25,575 bases of DNA from an uncultured Lachnospiraceae bacterium (GCA_900551235.1 URUU01000034.1:1-25575), one strand, 5' to 3'; counted from the stretch's first letter, positions 16,391 to 24,756 are shown. The notes: a model not told the origin generated them from the letters alone. Made by a program: numbers and translations.

Positions 16391-16762
16391 ATGAAACTGA
16401 TCATCAACAATTCTTCCATGCAGCCAATCTATGAGCAGATCTGCACACAGATCAAGAATAAAATCTTAAGCGGTGAACTGAGACAGGAGGAGATGCTTCC
16501 CTCTGTGAGAACCTTCGCGAAAGAACTGAGGGTCAGTGCGTTGACGGTAAAAAAAGCTTACGATGCTCTGGAACAGGAGGGCTTCATCGTTACAGTGCAT
16601 GGAAAAGGAAGCTTTGTATCCGGAGTCAATCAAGAGCTTCGCATGGAAGAAAAAAGAAAAGAAGTAGAAACGGATCTGGAACAGGCGATCCGCAAAGCAA
16701 GGAGCTGCGGCATGACAGAAGCAGAGATACGGGAGCTGTTTGAGCTGATCCTGGAAGATTAG
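16391..16762 (+). CDS. GntR-family transcriptional regulator, YtrA subfamily
   Basis: DNA-binding repressor of 123 aa. I choose ATG 16391, with GGAGGA at 16381-16386, over the in-frame ATG 16379 that overlaps this site. An N-terminal winged helix-turn-helix (about 5-78) shows the family pattern PIYEQICTQIKNKILSGEL, LPSVRTFAKELRVSALTVKKAY and GKGSFV. The short C-terminal helical tail is typical of the YtrA group, which lacks a large ligand domain. It is followed 12 bases later by the ABC ATPase gene, the standard YtrA-YtrB order. Family members control ABC transporters responding to cell-wall-active antibiotics. The palindrome in its promoter indicates autoregulation. Confidence 0.93.
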   Translation: MKLIINNSSMQPIYEQICTQIKNKILSGELRQEEMLPSVRTFAKELRVSALTVKKAYDALEQEGFIVTVHGKGSFVSGVNQELRMEEKRKEVETDLEQAIRKARSCGMTEAEIRELFELILED

Positions 16763-16774
16763 GAGGAGAAGAGG

Positions 16775-17650
16775 ATGGAAGAGATTTTGCTGGATTTAAA
16801 AAATGTCAGAAAACAATATGCAAATTTTTCACTGGAATGTTCGATGCAGGTAAAGCGTGGAAGTATCACCGGGCTGATCGGTGCAAATGGAGCCGGAAAG
16901 ACGACCATTTTCAAAGCATCACTGGGACTGATCCATACAGACGGCGGTGAGATCCGGATGATGGGAAAGACACCGCAGCAGCTGACAAACGAAGAATGGG
17001 AAAAGATCGGAGTGGTACTTTCCGATGCGACCTTTCCGAATATTCTGACAGCGGAAGATGCAGGTGCGATCCTGAAAAAGATGTATCATCGGTTTGATAA
17101 AGCAGATTTCGAAGAGAAATGCAGAACATTCGATATCCCGATGAATAAAAAGATGAAAGAAATGTCAACCGGAATGAAGGCAAAACTGAAAATTCTGATG
17201 GCAATGTCTCATCAGGCAGAAATTCTGATACTAGATGAGCCGACCTCCGGTCTGGATGTGATGGCAAGAGAGGGGATTCTGGATGCTCTGCGTGCCTATA
17301 TGGAGCAGGAAGAGCGGGCAATTCTGATCAGTTCGCATATTTCCGGGGATCTGGAAAATCTCTGCGATGATCTTTATCTGATCGATCAGGGAAAAATCCG
17401 TCTGCACGAAGATACCGATGTTCTGCTGGATCAATACGGTATTTTAAAAGTGACTGAATCCGAGTTTGCGGCACTGGATAAACAATATATTCTGGCATAC
17501 TGCAAAGAAGATTTTGGATATTGCTGTCTCACCGATCAGAAACAATATTACATGGAAAATATGCCGCAGATCGTGATTGAAAAGGGAACGATCGATGAAG
17601 TGATGAAAACCATGTTAAAAGGCAGCAGCCGGAAAGGAGTATCGTTATGA
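16775..17650 (+). CDS. ABC transporter ATP-binding protein (YtrB-like)
   Basis: Cytoplasmic ATPase subunit of 291 aa that would power the membrane protein encoded next. Walker A is GANGAGKT (36-43), Walker B plus catalytic Glu is ILILDE (150-155), the D-loop is SGLD and the switch His is His188. The signature is the degenerate MSTGMKAKL (130-138) seen in ABC-2 type ATPases with low-conservation LSGGQ. The usual Q-loop Gln position is Ser (VVLSDATF), as in other YtrB-type proteins with non-Gln residues there. A C-terminal region of about 75 residues follows the ATPase core. It overlaps the downstream gene by four bases (ATGA), implying coupled translation. The substrate is not evident. Confidence 0.93.
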   Translation: MEEILLDLKNVRKQYANFSLECSMQVKRGSITGLIGANGAGKTTIFKASLGLIHTDGGEIRMMGKTPQQLTNEEWEKIGVVLSDATFPNILTAEDAGAILKKMYHRFDKADFEEKCRTFDIPMNKKMKEMSTGMKAKLKILMAMSHQAEILILDEPTSGLDVMAREGILDALRAYMEQEERAILISSHISGDLENLCDDLYLIDQGKIRLHEDTDVLLDQYGILKVTESEFAALDKQYILAYCKEDFGYCCLTDQKQYYMENMPQIVIEKGTIDEVMKTMLKGSSRKGVSL

Positions 17651-18309
17651 GAGGATTGTTCGAAAAAGATATCAGAATAATAAAAAATCAGAAAAAAATG
17701 ATGCTGATCTTTGCTGGAATGGGAGTTTTACTGCTTCTGTCAGGTGTGGAGATTTCCTTTATCCTGCCTTATATGGCATCCGTGATGACGAGCGTTGCGA
17801 TCAGCACGATCAGTTATGACAGCATGGACAATGGAAACAGCTTTCTCTTTACCCTTCCGGTCAGAAGAAAAGACTATGCAACAGAAAAATATTTCTTTGT
17901 ATGCGGATTCGGAGCAGTTTCCGCACTGATCGTAGCTATCGCCTGTGGGATTCTTCTGCTGGTTAGAAAAAGCGAAATGACAGCAGGTGTCCTTGGCGTA
18001 GAGACAATGATATGTCTGCTGATTGTGCTTCTCCTTGCAGATCTGCTGGTTCCATTACAGATCAAATTCGGGGCAGAAAAATCAAAGATCGTGATTCTGG
18101 CAACGGTTGGTATTCTGGTTCTGGGCTTTGAAATTATGAAAAATCTGGATCAGTACATGCAGGGAATCAGTAGCTGGGGCAGAAATTTATGGCAGATCAT
18201 CAGCAGTTATAAAATTTTGTTTGGCATTGCCGGAATCCTTTTGGTCGCATTGCTTACCTTCATATCCTGGACGATCTCCTGCCGTGTGCTGGAAAAGCAG
18301 GAAATGTAA
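17647..18309 (+). CDS. ABC-2 type transporter membrane protein
   Basis: Integral membrane protein of 220 aa, the partner of the ATPase gene it overlaps by ATGA. About six hydrophobic segments are visible, roughly residues 17-35, 37-55, 77-97, 112-135, 141-160 and 186-212. The FLFTLPVRRKDYATEKY stretch after the second segment is the hallmark cytoplasmic loop of the ABC2_membrane_5 type (PF13346). It ends the operon; a terminator begins eight bases after its stop. Export or sensing of antimicrobial peptides or cell-envelope stress relief is the usual role of such sets, but the substrate here cannot be read from the sequence. Confidence 0.9.
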   Translation: MRGLFEKDIRIIKNQKKMMLIFAGMGVLLLLSGVEISFILPYMASVMTSVAISTISYDSMDNGNSFLFTLPVRRKDYATEKYFFVCGFGAVSALIVAIACGILLLVRKSEMTAGVLGVETMICLLIVLLLADLLVPLQIKFGAEKSKIVILATVGILVLGFEIMKNLDQYMQGISSWGRNLWQIISSYKILFGIAGILLVALLTFISWTISCRVLEKQEM

Positions 18310-18316
18310 AAAATAT

Positions 18317-18371
18317 CAGGTCCAAAGGTCAAGAAAAAGAGAAATAGTACTTGACCGGAGGACCTGTTTTT
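18317..18371 (+). terminator. intrinsic terminator after the ABC operon
   Basis: CAGGTCC pairs with GGACCTG and, after a 3-nt internal loop, GGTCAAG with CTTGACC. TTTTT (18367-18371) follows directly. Confidence 0.85.
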
Positions 18372-18381
18372 GCTAAAGTTA

Positions 18382-18399
18382 TATTACGATATAGTAATA
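18382..18399 (+). promoter_or_regulatory. probable BlaI/MecI-type operator and promoter
   Basis: TATTAC (18382-18387) and GTAATA (18394-18399) form a dyad around GATATA, resembling the TTAC/GTAA core of penicillinase-repressor operators. TTTGCT (18369-18374) and TAGTAA (18392-18397) at 17-base spacing would place a weak promoter across it. GGAGC/GCTCC (18400-18404, 18421-18425) forms a further stem in the leader. Confidence 0.6.
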
Positions 18400-18463
18400 G
18401 GAGCTGCCTGAATCCCACCGGCTCCTGAACTATAAGAATATAATATAACAGGAGGTAAAAACA

Positions 18464-18838
18464 ATGGGTTGGTATGGATTATCCGATTCTGAACATGAAA
18501 TCATGAAGTACATCTGGAAACATGAAGAGGTAACATTAAGAGAGGTGGTAGCCTGGCTGGAGAACAGAGGCTATACGTGGAAGCAGCAGACTGTCTATAC
18601 GCTTCTGAACCGCCTGATAGATAAAGGTGCGATCACAGCGATCAAGAAAGGAAATTATCGCTTATATTATCCGGCGATCACAGAAGATGAGCTGATCGGA
18701 CAGTGGACGGAAAATCTGGTAGAGAATGAATACCAGGGATCCCTGAAGAACTTTCTGCTGGCATTCACCAGAAGAAAATCACTGACCAGAACAGAGGCAG
18801 ATGAGCTCCGCAAAATTTTAGACGAAAAAGAAGAATAA
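18464..18838 (+). CDS. BlaI/MecI/CopY-family transcriptional repressor
   Basis: Cytoplasmic winged-helix repressor of 124 aa, a typical size. The DNA-binding domain (about 5-72) shows SDSEHEIMKYIWKH, TLREVVAWLENR, KQQTVYTLLNRLIDKG and a wing with GNYRLYYPAI. The C-terminal helices would form the dimer. In BlaI and MecI the paired BlaR1-type protease triggers cleavage at an Asn-Phe bond near residue 101; here KNFLLAF (95-101) lies in that area, with Asn96-Phe97 and Ala100-Phe101 as possible sites. ACAGGAGGT upstream is a strong ribosome binding site. It is followed 31 bases later by its M56 partner. The likely target is the dyad in its own promoter; other targets are unknown. Confidence 0.93.
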   Translation: MGWYGLSDSEHEIMKYIWKHEEVTLREVVAWLENRGYTWKQQTVYTLLNRLIDKGAITAIKKGNYRLYYPAITEDELIGQWTENLVENEYQGSLKNFLLAFTRRKSLTRTEADELRKILDEKEE

Positions 18839-18869
18839 AGCGAAAATAAGGGAGCAAAGGAGAAGAAAT

Positions 18870-20219
18870 ATGTGGGATTTGCCGATATATATGGGACTGG
18901 TCGGAAGCGTAGCATATGTTGCGTATAAATTGCTATACCGGATGACAGGAAAAGAAAAACTGAGTGCATCCGGCCGCTGGATTCTGCTGCGACTTGTGAT
19001 GGCATTTTATCTGCTTCCGTTTCCGCTGCTGTCAGAGCCGTTAAAGAGAATGATAAGAGACTTATCTGACAAAGATATTCTCTTTCGGAAAGTAAATACA
19101 GGAGTGCGATGGGAAGATGTTTCAAAAACATTTTATATAGGAAATGACGGGTATATGACATTTGGAAAAATGGCAACCTGGAAACGAAATATTTTGATAA
19201 CAGGAATTGTTGTTTTTCTGATCTATATGCTGCATTTTCTGAAAACTTATCGGGAATGTCGCAGACTGGCACACCGGATTCCGGGGCAGAAGCCAAAGAA
19301 TAATCTGGATGATGCCAGCAGCCGGATTGCCAGGAAGTATCATGTAACCATAAAATATGTCCCGGAAAAATGCGGTTCTTTTACGCAGGGGATCAGGCGT
19401 CCGACCGTTGTGATCGCACAGTCCGAAGATGAAAAAGCAACACAGTATCAGACCAGACATGAAATGACACACATCAGGTATCACCATACCTTCTGGTCAC
19501 ATCTTGCCTTTCTGGTAAATGCAGTCCATTTCTGGAACCCACTGGCTTACCTTTTTTATCAGGAAGTGCGTCAGTGCATTGAATTGCATTGCGATGAGCA
19601 AGTATGTCAGTCACTGACAAGAGAAGAATGTATCGAATATGGAAAACGGATACTGGATGCAGCAGTGCAGGATTCCAATACCGGTGTGCTGAATTTCAGA
19701 GGAAAGATCCGTTATCATAATATGGAGGAGAGAATCAAAATGATCAAAAGAAAACCGAAAACGAAAAAAGGAATCTTGCTGGCAGCGTTGCTGCTGATGT
19801 CCGCAGCTACCGCAATCCCGGTACTGGCATATGAAAGCCCGAAGGTTGTATACGATGAAGAACTTGAAGCTGGAGAAGTATTGACTGATGTAGTCTTTGT
19901 TCCAGACGGAACAGAGCTTGTGAACAAACCGGATTGGTATGTAGACGGGATTCCAACGGGAGAGATTCCGTTTATCACAACGAATGCTTATTTTATGGAT
20001 GAAGCTGGAAATATCACCTATCTTTCAGAAGAAGATGTAAGTGTGCAGGCGATATGTAGCCATTCTTTTGAAAGTGGAATAGTCAGGACACATAAAAAAA
20101 ATGCAGCGGGCGGCTGTACGATAATAGAATATAGTTGCCAGCAATGTACAAAATGTGGTTACATAAAAAATAAGGTAGAACAAAGCAGAACTACGAATAA
20201 AACGTGTCCACATAAATAA
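18870..20219 (+). CDS. BlaR1-type M56 membrane metalloprotease with Cys/His-rich extracellular tail
   Basis: Membrane sensor-protease of 449 aa that would inactivate the repressor encoded just upstream. Four hydrophobic segments lie at about 5-23, 37-55, 108-124 and 301-321. Between the third and fourth is the cytoplasmic M56 zinc protease domain: His197-Glu198-x2-His201 (RHEMTHIRYHH) and a likely third ligand Glu238 in IELHCDE. The external part after the last segment (about 322-449) is short and is not a penicillin-binding sensor domain: no SxxK/KTG context is visible. It ends with C396-x-H398, H408, C416, C423-x2-C426-x2-C429 and C446-x-H448, which looks like a metal site or redox-sensitive cluster. 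The signal is thus probably not a beta-lactam. It could be a metal, an oxidant or a peptide. Confidence 0.92.
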   Translation: MWDLPIYMGLVGSVAYVAYKLLYRMTGKEKLSASGRWILLRLVMAFYLLPFPLLSEPLKRMIRDLSDKDILFRKVNTGVRWEDVSKTFYIGNDGYMTFGKMATWKRNILITGIVVFLIYMLHFLKTYRECRRLAHRIPGQKPKNNLDDASSRIARKYHVTIKYVPEKCGSFTQGIRRPTVVIAQSEDEKATQYQTRHEMTHIRYHHTFWSHLAFLVNAVHFWNPLAYLFYQEVRQCIELHCDEQVCQSLTREECIEYGKRILDAAVQDSNTGVLNFRGKIRYHNMEERIKMIKRKPKTKKGILLAALLLMSAATAIPVLAYESPKVVYDEELEAGEVLTDVVFVPDGTELVNKPDWYVDGIPTGEIPFITTNAYFMDEAGNITYLSEEDVSVQAICSHSFESGIVRTHKKNAAGGCTIIEYSCQQCTKCGYIKNKVEQSRTTNKTCPHK

Positions 20220-20260
20220 TAGTGCCAGATCCCCTTTGAACAGAAATAGAGGATAGTGAT

Positions 20261-20313
20261 AAAATCCCATTGGACAAAAAAGATAAAAACAGAAATGTCT
20301 GATGGGATTTTTT
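20261..20313 (+). terminator. intrinsic terminator after the M56 protease gene
   Basis: AAAATCCCAT (20261-20270) pairs with ATGGGATTTT (20302-20311), with inner GACA/TGTC pairing, and the stem runs into a T-tract ending at 20313. The A-tract on the other side could let it work on both strands. Confidence 0.85.
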
Positions 20314-20387
20314 GTAAATATTATCAGAAATGGGTAGGAACGTTGCTCCTTATCGAAAGAAATATTTTGTTATTTTGCATATTACCA

Positions 20388-20416
20388 TTGACAAAAAATA
20401 AAATAAATAGTATACT
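20388..20416 (+). promoter_or_regulatory. near-consensus sigma-A promoter
   Basis: TTGACA (20388-20393), a 17-base A/T-rich spacer and TATACT (20411-20416). It drives the S8 protease gene that starts 180 bases downstream. Confidence 0.85.
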
Positions 20417-20596
20417 ACAAATAAGTAATAAAAAAGAAAGGAGTTGGTGGATAAGAGAAAATAAAGAGAGATAAGATAATGGGGGAAGCAAAGACAGGAG
20501 CATGAAGACAGATTTTATACTTCGACAAAAAATAAAAGTGGATTTATACCGTGAAGTATGAAATAAATGTAGTGTATTACGAAAGGAGAAAGCTAT
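20417..20596 (+). other. about 180-nt A-rich leader of the second S8 protease gene
   Basis: Unusually long leader. It has a Shine-Dalgarno-like AAAGGAG at 20437-20443 followed only by a five-codon GTG frame (20447-20464), and two tiny ATGA-overlapping frames (20479-20505 and 20502-20561). ATACTTC (20517-20523) and GAAGTAT (20553-20559) can form a 7-bp stem. The true ribosome binding site AAAGGAGAA is at 20582-20590. No known riboswitch class is recognised. Confidence 0.4.
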
Positions 20597-22669
20597 ATGA
20601 ATAAATGGAAGAAGGTAGTAGGAAATGTTATGGTAGCAAGTATGATATTGACGAATACTTCAGCAATATCAGTCGCAGCAAAAGAAACAGAAGCGGAAAA
20701 ACAGTATGTTATTCTTGCAGAAAATGATGCATATGAAATAATGGGATCAGAACTGCCGGAAGATGCAGAAAAAGAGACACTGGAAAGTGACACAAGTCTG
20801 GTTGTTGCTACATTAACAGAAAAAGAAGCAAGACAGATTGAGAAAAAAGAGAATGTGATTATTGAAGAAGATGTTCTGCTGAAAGCAAGTGAAGAAGATG
20901 ATAAAGAATATTCTGCAGAAGAGAAAAGAAAACGCAGACAGGAAATCAAAGAAAAGAAGAAAAAGAGCTTAGAGGAAGCAGAAGAAACAGAAGATTCTGA
21001 GAAAGAGAAAACGGAATGGAATCTTCAGGCGATCAGTGCAGAAAATCTGGATGTAAGTAAAGATGCGAACGGAAAAATCAAAGTGGCAGTATTAGACTCC
21101 GGTATTGACTATGTAACAGGAATCGACATTGCCGGAAGCGTAAATTTGGTAGAAGAGGACGAGGATATTCTTCCAATCTTCCAGGATATGACAGGACATG
21201 GAACAGGAATTGCAAGTATTATTGCTGCAAATGGAGAAAACGACATTAAGGGTATTAATCCTGATGTGGAATTATATTCCGTTAAAATTTTGGATAAAGA
21301 GAATTCAGCTACACTCAGCCGGGTGATCAGAGGAATTTACTGGTGTATAGAAAATAATATCAATATTATAAATATGAGTTTCGGAACAAATGTGTATTCC
21401 GCAGCTTTAGAACAGGCTGTCAAAGATGCCTATGATGCAGGAATCTTAATGATCGGTGCAGCCGGAAATGAAGGAGAAAGCGTTGAATATCCAGCAGCCT
21501 TTGAGGAAGTAATGGCAGTTGCAGCGACAGATGAAGAAGCCAATATCAGCGATTTCAGCAACAGAGGAGATGAGCTTGAAATTGCAGCACCGGGAGAGAA
21601 AGTAAAAGTGTCAGGTTTCTTTGACGGAACTTCTGTAACACACGGAACAAGTATTGCCGTACCTCATGTTGTCGGAGTGGCTTCTTTGGTATGGGAAAAA
21701 GATTTAAATAAAAGCAATGAATTTGTACGACAGCTTATCGAACAGAGTGCAAAACAGATCGATAATATTAATGAATGTGGTTTACTGGATGCTGAAAATA
21801 CATTGAAAAATTATGAAGAATTTGAGAAGATTTTTGACGAAGAGCAGGGAAAAGCTTCCAGACGACTGGAAGAAAATCAGCAGGAACCGGAGCGTTTTGA
21901 AGAGATCAGTGAAGATCAGGCATACGTAGAAGGCAGATGGGCAGGAACAGATCATAAAGCAACCGTTGATAAAGGGGCTGCTGGTTTTACTACAGAAGCA
22001 ATCGATAATATTAAAAAAGGAATCGTTTATCCGGATCGAGAGGCATCTGGATGGCAGAGTGGAAAGAAGAATTCACGGTGGCATGGAAAATGGGAAGAAT
22101 ATACAGAGCATTATGAAATCAATTATGTAGCAGCATGTGAAATGGTAACGGATATAGCTACAGAAAATGGAGTTATTGCTTCAGGTGTTACGTACGAAGA
22201 TTATTTTGGATTATCAGAAGACGTGTTTAAACAGTTAAAAAGAGATATCAATGGATTAAAGAGCAAATACAGTACGCTACTCACAACAGATACACCGGAA
22301 AACAGAAAATATTTTCTTTATGGATGTGGTCTTCATATTATAACAGATGCCTTTGCACATTCGACTACGAAAAAAGACGGAACTATTATTGGACATAGCT
22401 ATAATAATGGAACACGTCCAGATGATACTAGCTATCATCACAGACGCTATCAGACAGCGGTAAAAGTAGTAGAATCTGCATTAAAAGACTTACAGGAGAA
22501 CAATTTATTTTGTGATGGCTCAGATGTAATTACAGCCTTAAAACAGATATATACAGACGAAGCAACCTATAAAATGATAAAGATCAAAAAGTATGTGAAC
22601 GATAATGGATATTCGAATGCGATCTTAAGCAAAGTGAATATTGATACGCCTAAAATACCAAAAAGCTGA
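20597..22669 (+). CDS. secreted S8 serine protease fused to a C-terminal helical domain with H-x3-D-x3-H motif
   Basis: Secreted 690-residue protease. A signal peptide spans residues 1-28, with an I9-like propeptide (about 36-97) and a highly charged Lys/Glu linker (98-140). The subtilase domain (about 141-400) has Asp167 in VAVLDSG, His201 in GHGTGIAS, Asn291 in AAGNEG and Ser352 in HGTSIAVPH. After about residue 430 there is a second domain with no Fn3-like tail: TTEAIDNIKKGIVYPD, then YFLYGCGLHIITDAFAHST with His580, Asp584 and His588, then further His at 600, 614 and 615. The LHxxxDxxxH pattern resembles all-alpha zinc-dependent phospholipase C-like and related uncharacterised families, so a lipase or metal-binding role is possible but uncertain. 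It has its own promoter and long leader, and base use is more A+T-rich than in the first protease gene. Confidence 0.9.
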   Translation: MNKWKKVVGNVMVASMILTNTSAISVAAKETEAEKQYVILAENDAYEIMGSELPEDAEKETLESDTSLVVATLTEKEARQIEKKENVIIEEDVLLKASEEDDKEYSAEEKRKRRQEIKEKKKKSLEEAEETEDSEKEKTEWNLQAISAENLDVSKDANGKIKVAVLDSGIDYVTGIDIAGSVNLVEEDEDILPIFQDMTGHGTGIASIIAANGENDIKGINPDVELYSVKILDKENSATLSRVIRGIYWCIENNINIINMSFGTNVYSAALEQAVKDAYDAGILMIGAAGNEGESVEYPAAFEEVMAVAATDEEANISDFSNRGDELEIAAPGEKVKVSGFFDGTSVTHGTSIAVPHVVGVASLVWEKDLNKSNEFVRQLIEQSAKQIDNINECGLLDAENTLKNYEEFEKIFDEEQGKASRRLEENQQEPERFEEISEDQAYVEGRWAGTDHKATVDKGAAGFTTEAIDNIKKGIVYPDREASGWQSGKKNSRWHGKWEEYTEHYEINYVAACEMVTDIATENGVIASGVTYEDYFGLSEDVFKQLKRDINGLKSKYSTLLTTDTPENRKYFLYGCGLHIITDAFAHSTTKKDGTIIGHSYNNGTRPDDTSYHHRRYQTAVKVVESALKDLQENNLFCDGSDVITALKQIYTDEATYKMIKIKKYVNDNGYSNAILSKVNIDTPKIPKS

Positions 22670-22755
22670 AATGTATTTTGTACAAACAAAACAACAAAGA
22701 AACGTAAACAAAATGTAAAACTATCAGAAATACGCAAAAATGCAGCAAAAAAGCA

Positions 22756-22784
22756 TTGACAATTCTTTAAAAGAAAGATATATT
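22756..22784 (+). promoter_or_regulatory. near-consensus sigma-A promoter for the LRR gene
   Basis: TTGACA (22756-22761), a 17-base spacer and TATATT (22779-22784), 43 bases before the start codon. Confidence 0.85.
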
Positions 22785-22827
22785 ACAGTTACGAAGTACG
22801 AAAAACAAATATCAAGGAGGAAAAAGG

Positions 22828-24078
22828 ATGGGAATGAAAAAATTGAAAAAAGCGGCGATGATAGCGGCAGCCAGTATGTTTGTAATGATGGTGCCGATGA
22901 TCCAGACACATGCAGCACCGACGGATGTGATCGAAAACAATGAGAGCGGTATTCCGGATAAGGTGCTTTATCAGAATATCTTGAAGGTACTTGGCAAGCA
23001 AAGTACCGATACTTTTACAGAGCAGGAAGCATCCAGCGTGGAAGAACTGGAAATTGTCGATTATAAAAAAATACCTATGGAAAGCCTGAAAGGAATCGGT
23101 TATCTGACAAATCTGGAAACTCTGAAAATCCAGGATCAGTGGCAGCTTTCCAGTCTGGAAGGTCTGGATGGAAGACTGAAAAAACTTGATGCACTGAATG
23201 TATCGTATAGCGGTATCACAAGCATAAAAGAAGTAGCAAACCTGCCATCGCTGGTCTATCTTACTTTTGATGGAGATAAGATCCGCAGTCTGGATGGAAT
23301 CCAGGGATTAAAGAATCTTCGCTATCTGATGGTTTATGATAACTGTCTGACCAGCCTGAAGGGGATTGAAAGTGTAGTAAATCTGGAGGAATTTTATGCA
23401 TACGGTAATCAGCTGACCAGCCTGAAAGGAATTGAAAATCTCACTAAGCTTAAAAAACTGGAAGTCGGAAAAAATCGACTCAAGAACCTGAAAGGGATCG
23501 AAAAACTGACAAATTTGGAAGAGCTTGGTGTTTCAGAAAACAGACTGACAGATATAAAAGAAATCAAAAATCTGAAAAAGTTGGAACGGATATATGCATT
23601 TTGCAATAAAATCAAGACTTTACCGAACCTGAAACAGTTCAGCAAACTGAAGTATATATTTTGCGATTTTTCAGATAATCTTCTTTCCGAAAAAGAACTG
23701 GCAGCCAAACTTCCGAAAAGATTTCTGACAGGCGGTAAAAACAAAAAGGCATGGCTGTCAGATCAGAAAGAGTTCCAGAAATTAAAACGCACGATCAAGC
23801 TGGTAAATCCGAAAAAGAAAACCGAGATTTCTGTAAAAACAAAAGAGATATCCGGCTATGCATTCCCGGAAGCATACGTTGAACTGAAAAATCTGAAAAC
23901 AGGAAAGACAACCAAATGCGTGAAGGCAGATAAGAACGGATACTTCAAATTGAAAAAGCTGAACCTGAAAAAATGGGGCGGAGCAAAAGTTCAGGTAAAC
24001 CTTTACAAATACAGTAAAGAGCAGAAGAGAAACGTTCAGGTAGTCTGCAATACCGTTCTGAAGGTGAAAAAGAAATAA
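22828..24078 (+). CDS. secreted internalin-like leucine-rich repeat protein with C-terminal Ig-like domain
   Basis: Secreted 416-residue protein. A signal peptide ends near residue 30 (THAAPT). A cap region follows to about 70, then eight or nine leucine-rich repeats of the 22-residue SDS22/internalin type (about 70-275) with LxxLxxLxVxxNxLxSLKGIExLTN cycles. A short helical stretch precedes a C-terminal Ig-like domain (about 315-416) with the EISGYAFPEAYVELK and ADKNGYFKLKKL strands of the Big_6 type. It lacks the NEAT, EF-hand and Fn3-like modules of the other LRR proteins here, and the repeats are shorter, so it is a different LRR class. AAGGAGG upstream supports ATG 22828. The next gene follows after 37 bases without a terminator. 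Adhesion or protein binding is the usual role of such repeats; the ligand is unknown. Confidence 0.9.
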   Translation: MGMKKLKKAAMIAAASMFVMMVPMIQTHAAPTDVIENNESGIPDKVLYQNILKVLGKQSTDTFTEQEASSVEELEIVDYKKIPMESLKGIGYLTNLETLKIQDQWQLSSLEGLDGRLKKLDALNVSYSGITSIKEVANLPSLVYLTFDGDKIRSLDGIQGLKNLRYLMVYDNCLTSLKGIESVVNLEEFYAYGNQLTSLKGIENLTKLKKLEVGKNRLKNLKGIEKLTNLEELGVSENRLTDIKEIKNLKKLERIYAFCNKIKTLPNLKQFSKLKYIFCDFSDNLLSEKELAAKLPKRFLTGGKNKKAWLSDQKEFQKLKRTIKLVNPKKKTEISVKTKEISGYAFPEAYVELKNLKTGKTTKCVKADKNGYFKLKKLNLKKWGGAKVQVNLYKYSKEQKRNVQVVCNTVLKVKKK

Positions 24079-24115
24079 AAAATGTAATATTATAAAAAGA
24101 AGGGAAGTGTAGCAA

Positions 24116-24673
24116 ATGAGAAACAATGTAAGAAAAAAGATGAGACTGATATGTCTGCTGTTTGCTATGGTCTTGCTGGCAGGGGTTCCGGCAGCAGCAA
24201 AGGACAGAAAAAATCAAAAAGCGGCGGCAGAAAATGTTGTAAAAAAAGAAATGGTATGCAAAACGAACGGAACCATTTACCAGTGGAAAAATGATTCCTG
24301 GCGAATCAAAAAGAAAACGATTCGTACCAAAAAAGAATTTAAAAAGTTCCAGACGGTGCTGAAGAAAAAGCAGGAAAAAGGCCTCAGAAAAATGTTAAAA
24401 AAACAGTATGCCGGAACGAATTTCAGGAAAAAGAGCATCGTGCTTGTTCCGCAGCTGCTTTCACCATATATGAATTATAAGTATAAGGCCATGGTAACAA
24501 AGTTCGATGCAAAAGGAAAACTGGTCGGTGAAATCCAGATCGAGAGAAGCGGAAACATGGATAAACCAGGCGTGTCCTATCCGGCAATCGTGAAAACATA
24601 TGTGGTGGTTGTACGAGTTCCGAAAGCACAGGAAGCAATGATTGATTATTATCAGATTGCGTTTCAGGATTAA
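24116..24673 (+). CDS. small basic secreted protein, function unknown
   Basis: Protein of 185 aa with a signal peptide (residues 1-28, ending PAAAKD) and a very Lys-rich N-terminal half. The C-terminal half (about 100-180) alternates short beta-strands: KKSIVLVPQLLSP, YKAMVTKFDAKGKLVGEIQI and TYVVVVRVPKAQ. This order loosely recalls a strand pattern seen in PrcB-like and other small clostridial secreted proteins, but I do not count that as an assignment. It lies 37 bases after the LRR gene with only an AAGGGAAG ribosome binding site between them, so they are probably co-transcribed. A partner or accessory role for the LRR protein is possible. Confidence 0.8.
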   Translation: MRNNVRKKMRLICLLFAMVLLAGVPAAAKDRKNQKAAAENVVKKEMVCKTNGTIYQWKNDSWRIKKKTIRTKKEFKKFQTVLKKKQEKGLRKMLKKQYAGTNFRKKSIVLVPQLLSPYMNYKYKAMVTKFDAKGKLVGEIQIERSGNMDKPGVSYPAIVKTYVVVVRVPKAQEAMIDYYQIAFQD

Positions 24674-24700
24674 AGCAGAATCACTGCACATTCTACACTT

Positions 24701-24756
24701 CGTTCCGGTCGGCACAAAACCATTGTCCACTGGACAATGTGTGCCCTCGCGGAGCG
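24701..24756 (+). repeat. intergenic inverted-repeat unit 1
   Basis: Three nested arms: CGTTCCG/CGGAGCG (24701-24707, 24750-24756, one G-T), GGCACA/TGTGCC (24711-24716, 24740-24745) and CATTGTCCA/TGGACAATG (24721-24729, 24731-24739). Together they form a long cruciform or RNA hairpin with no U-tract. Confidence 0.8.

Noticed and set aside
20256..20474. 72-codon + strand frame between the M56 protease and the second S8 protease
   Set aside because: It runs through the terminator and the promoter, has no ribosome binding site and shows no protein-like pattern.
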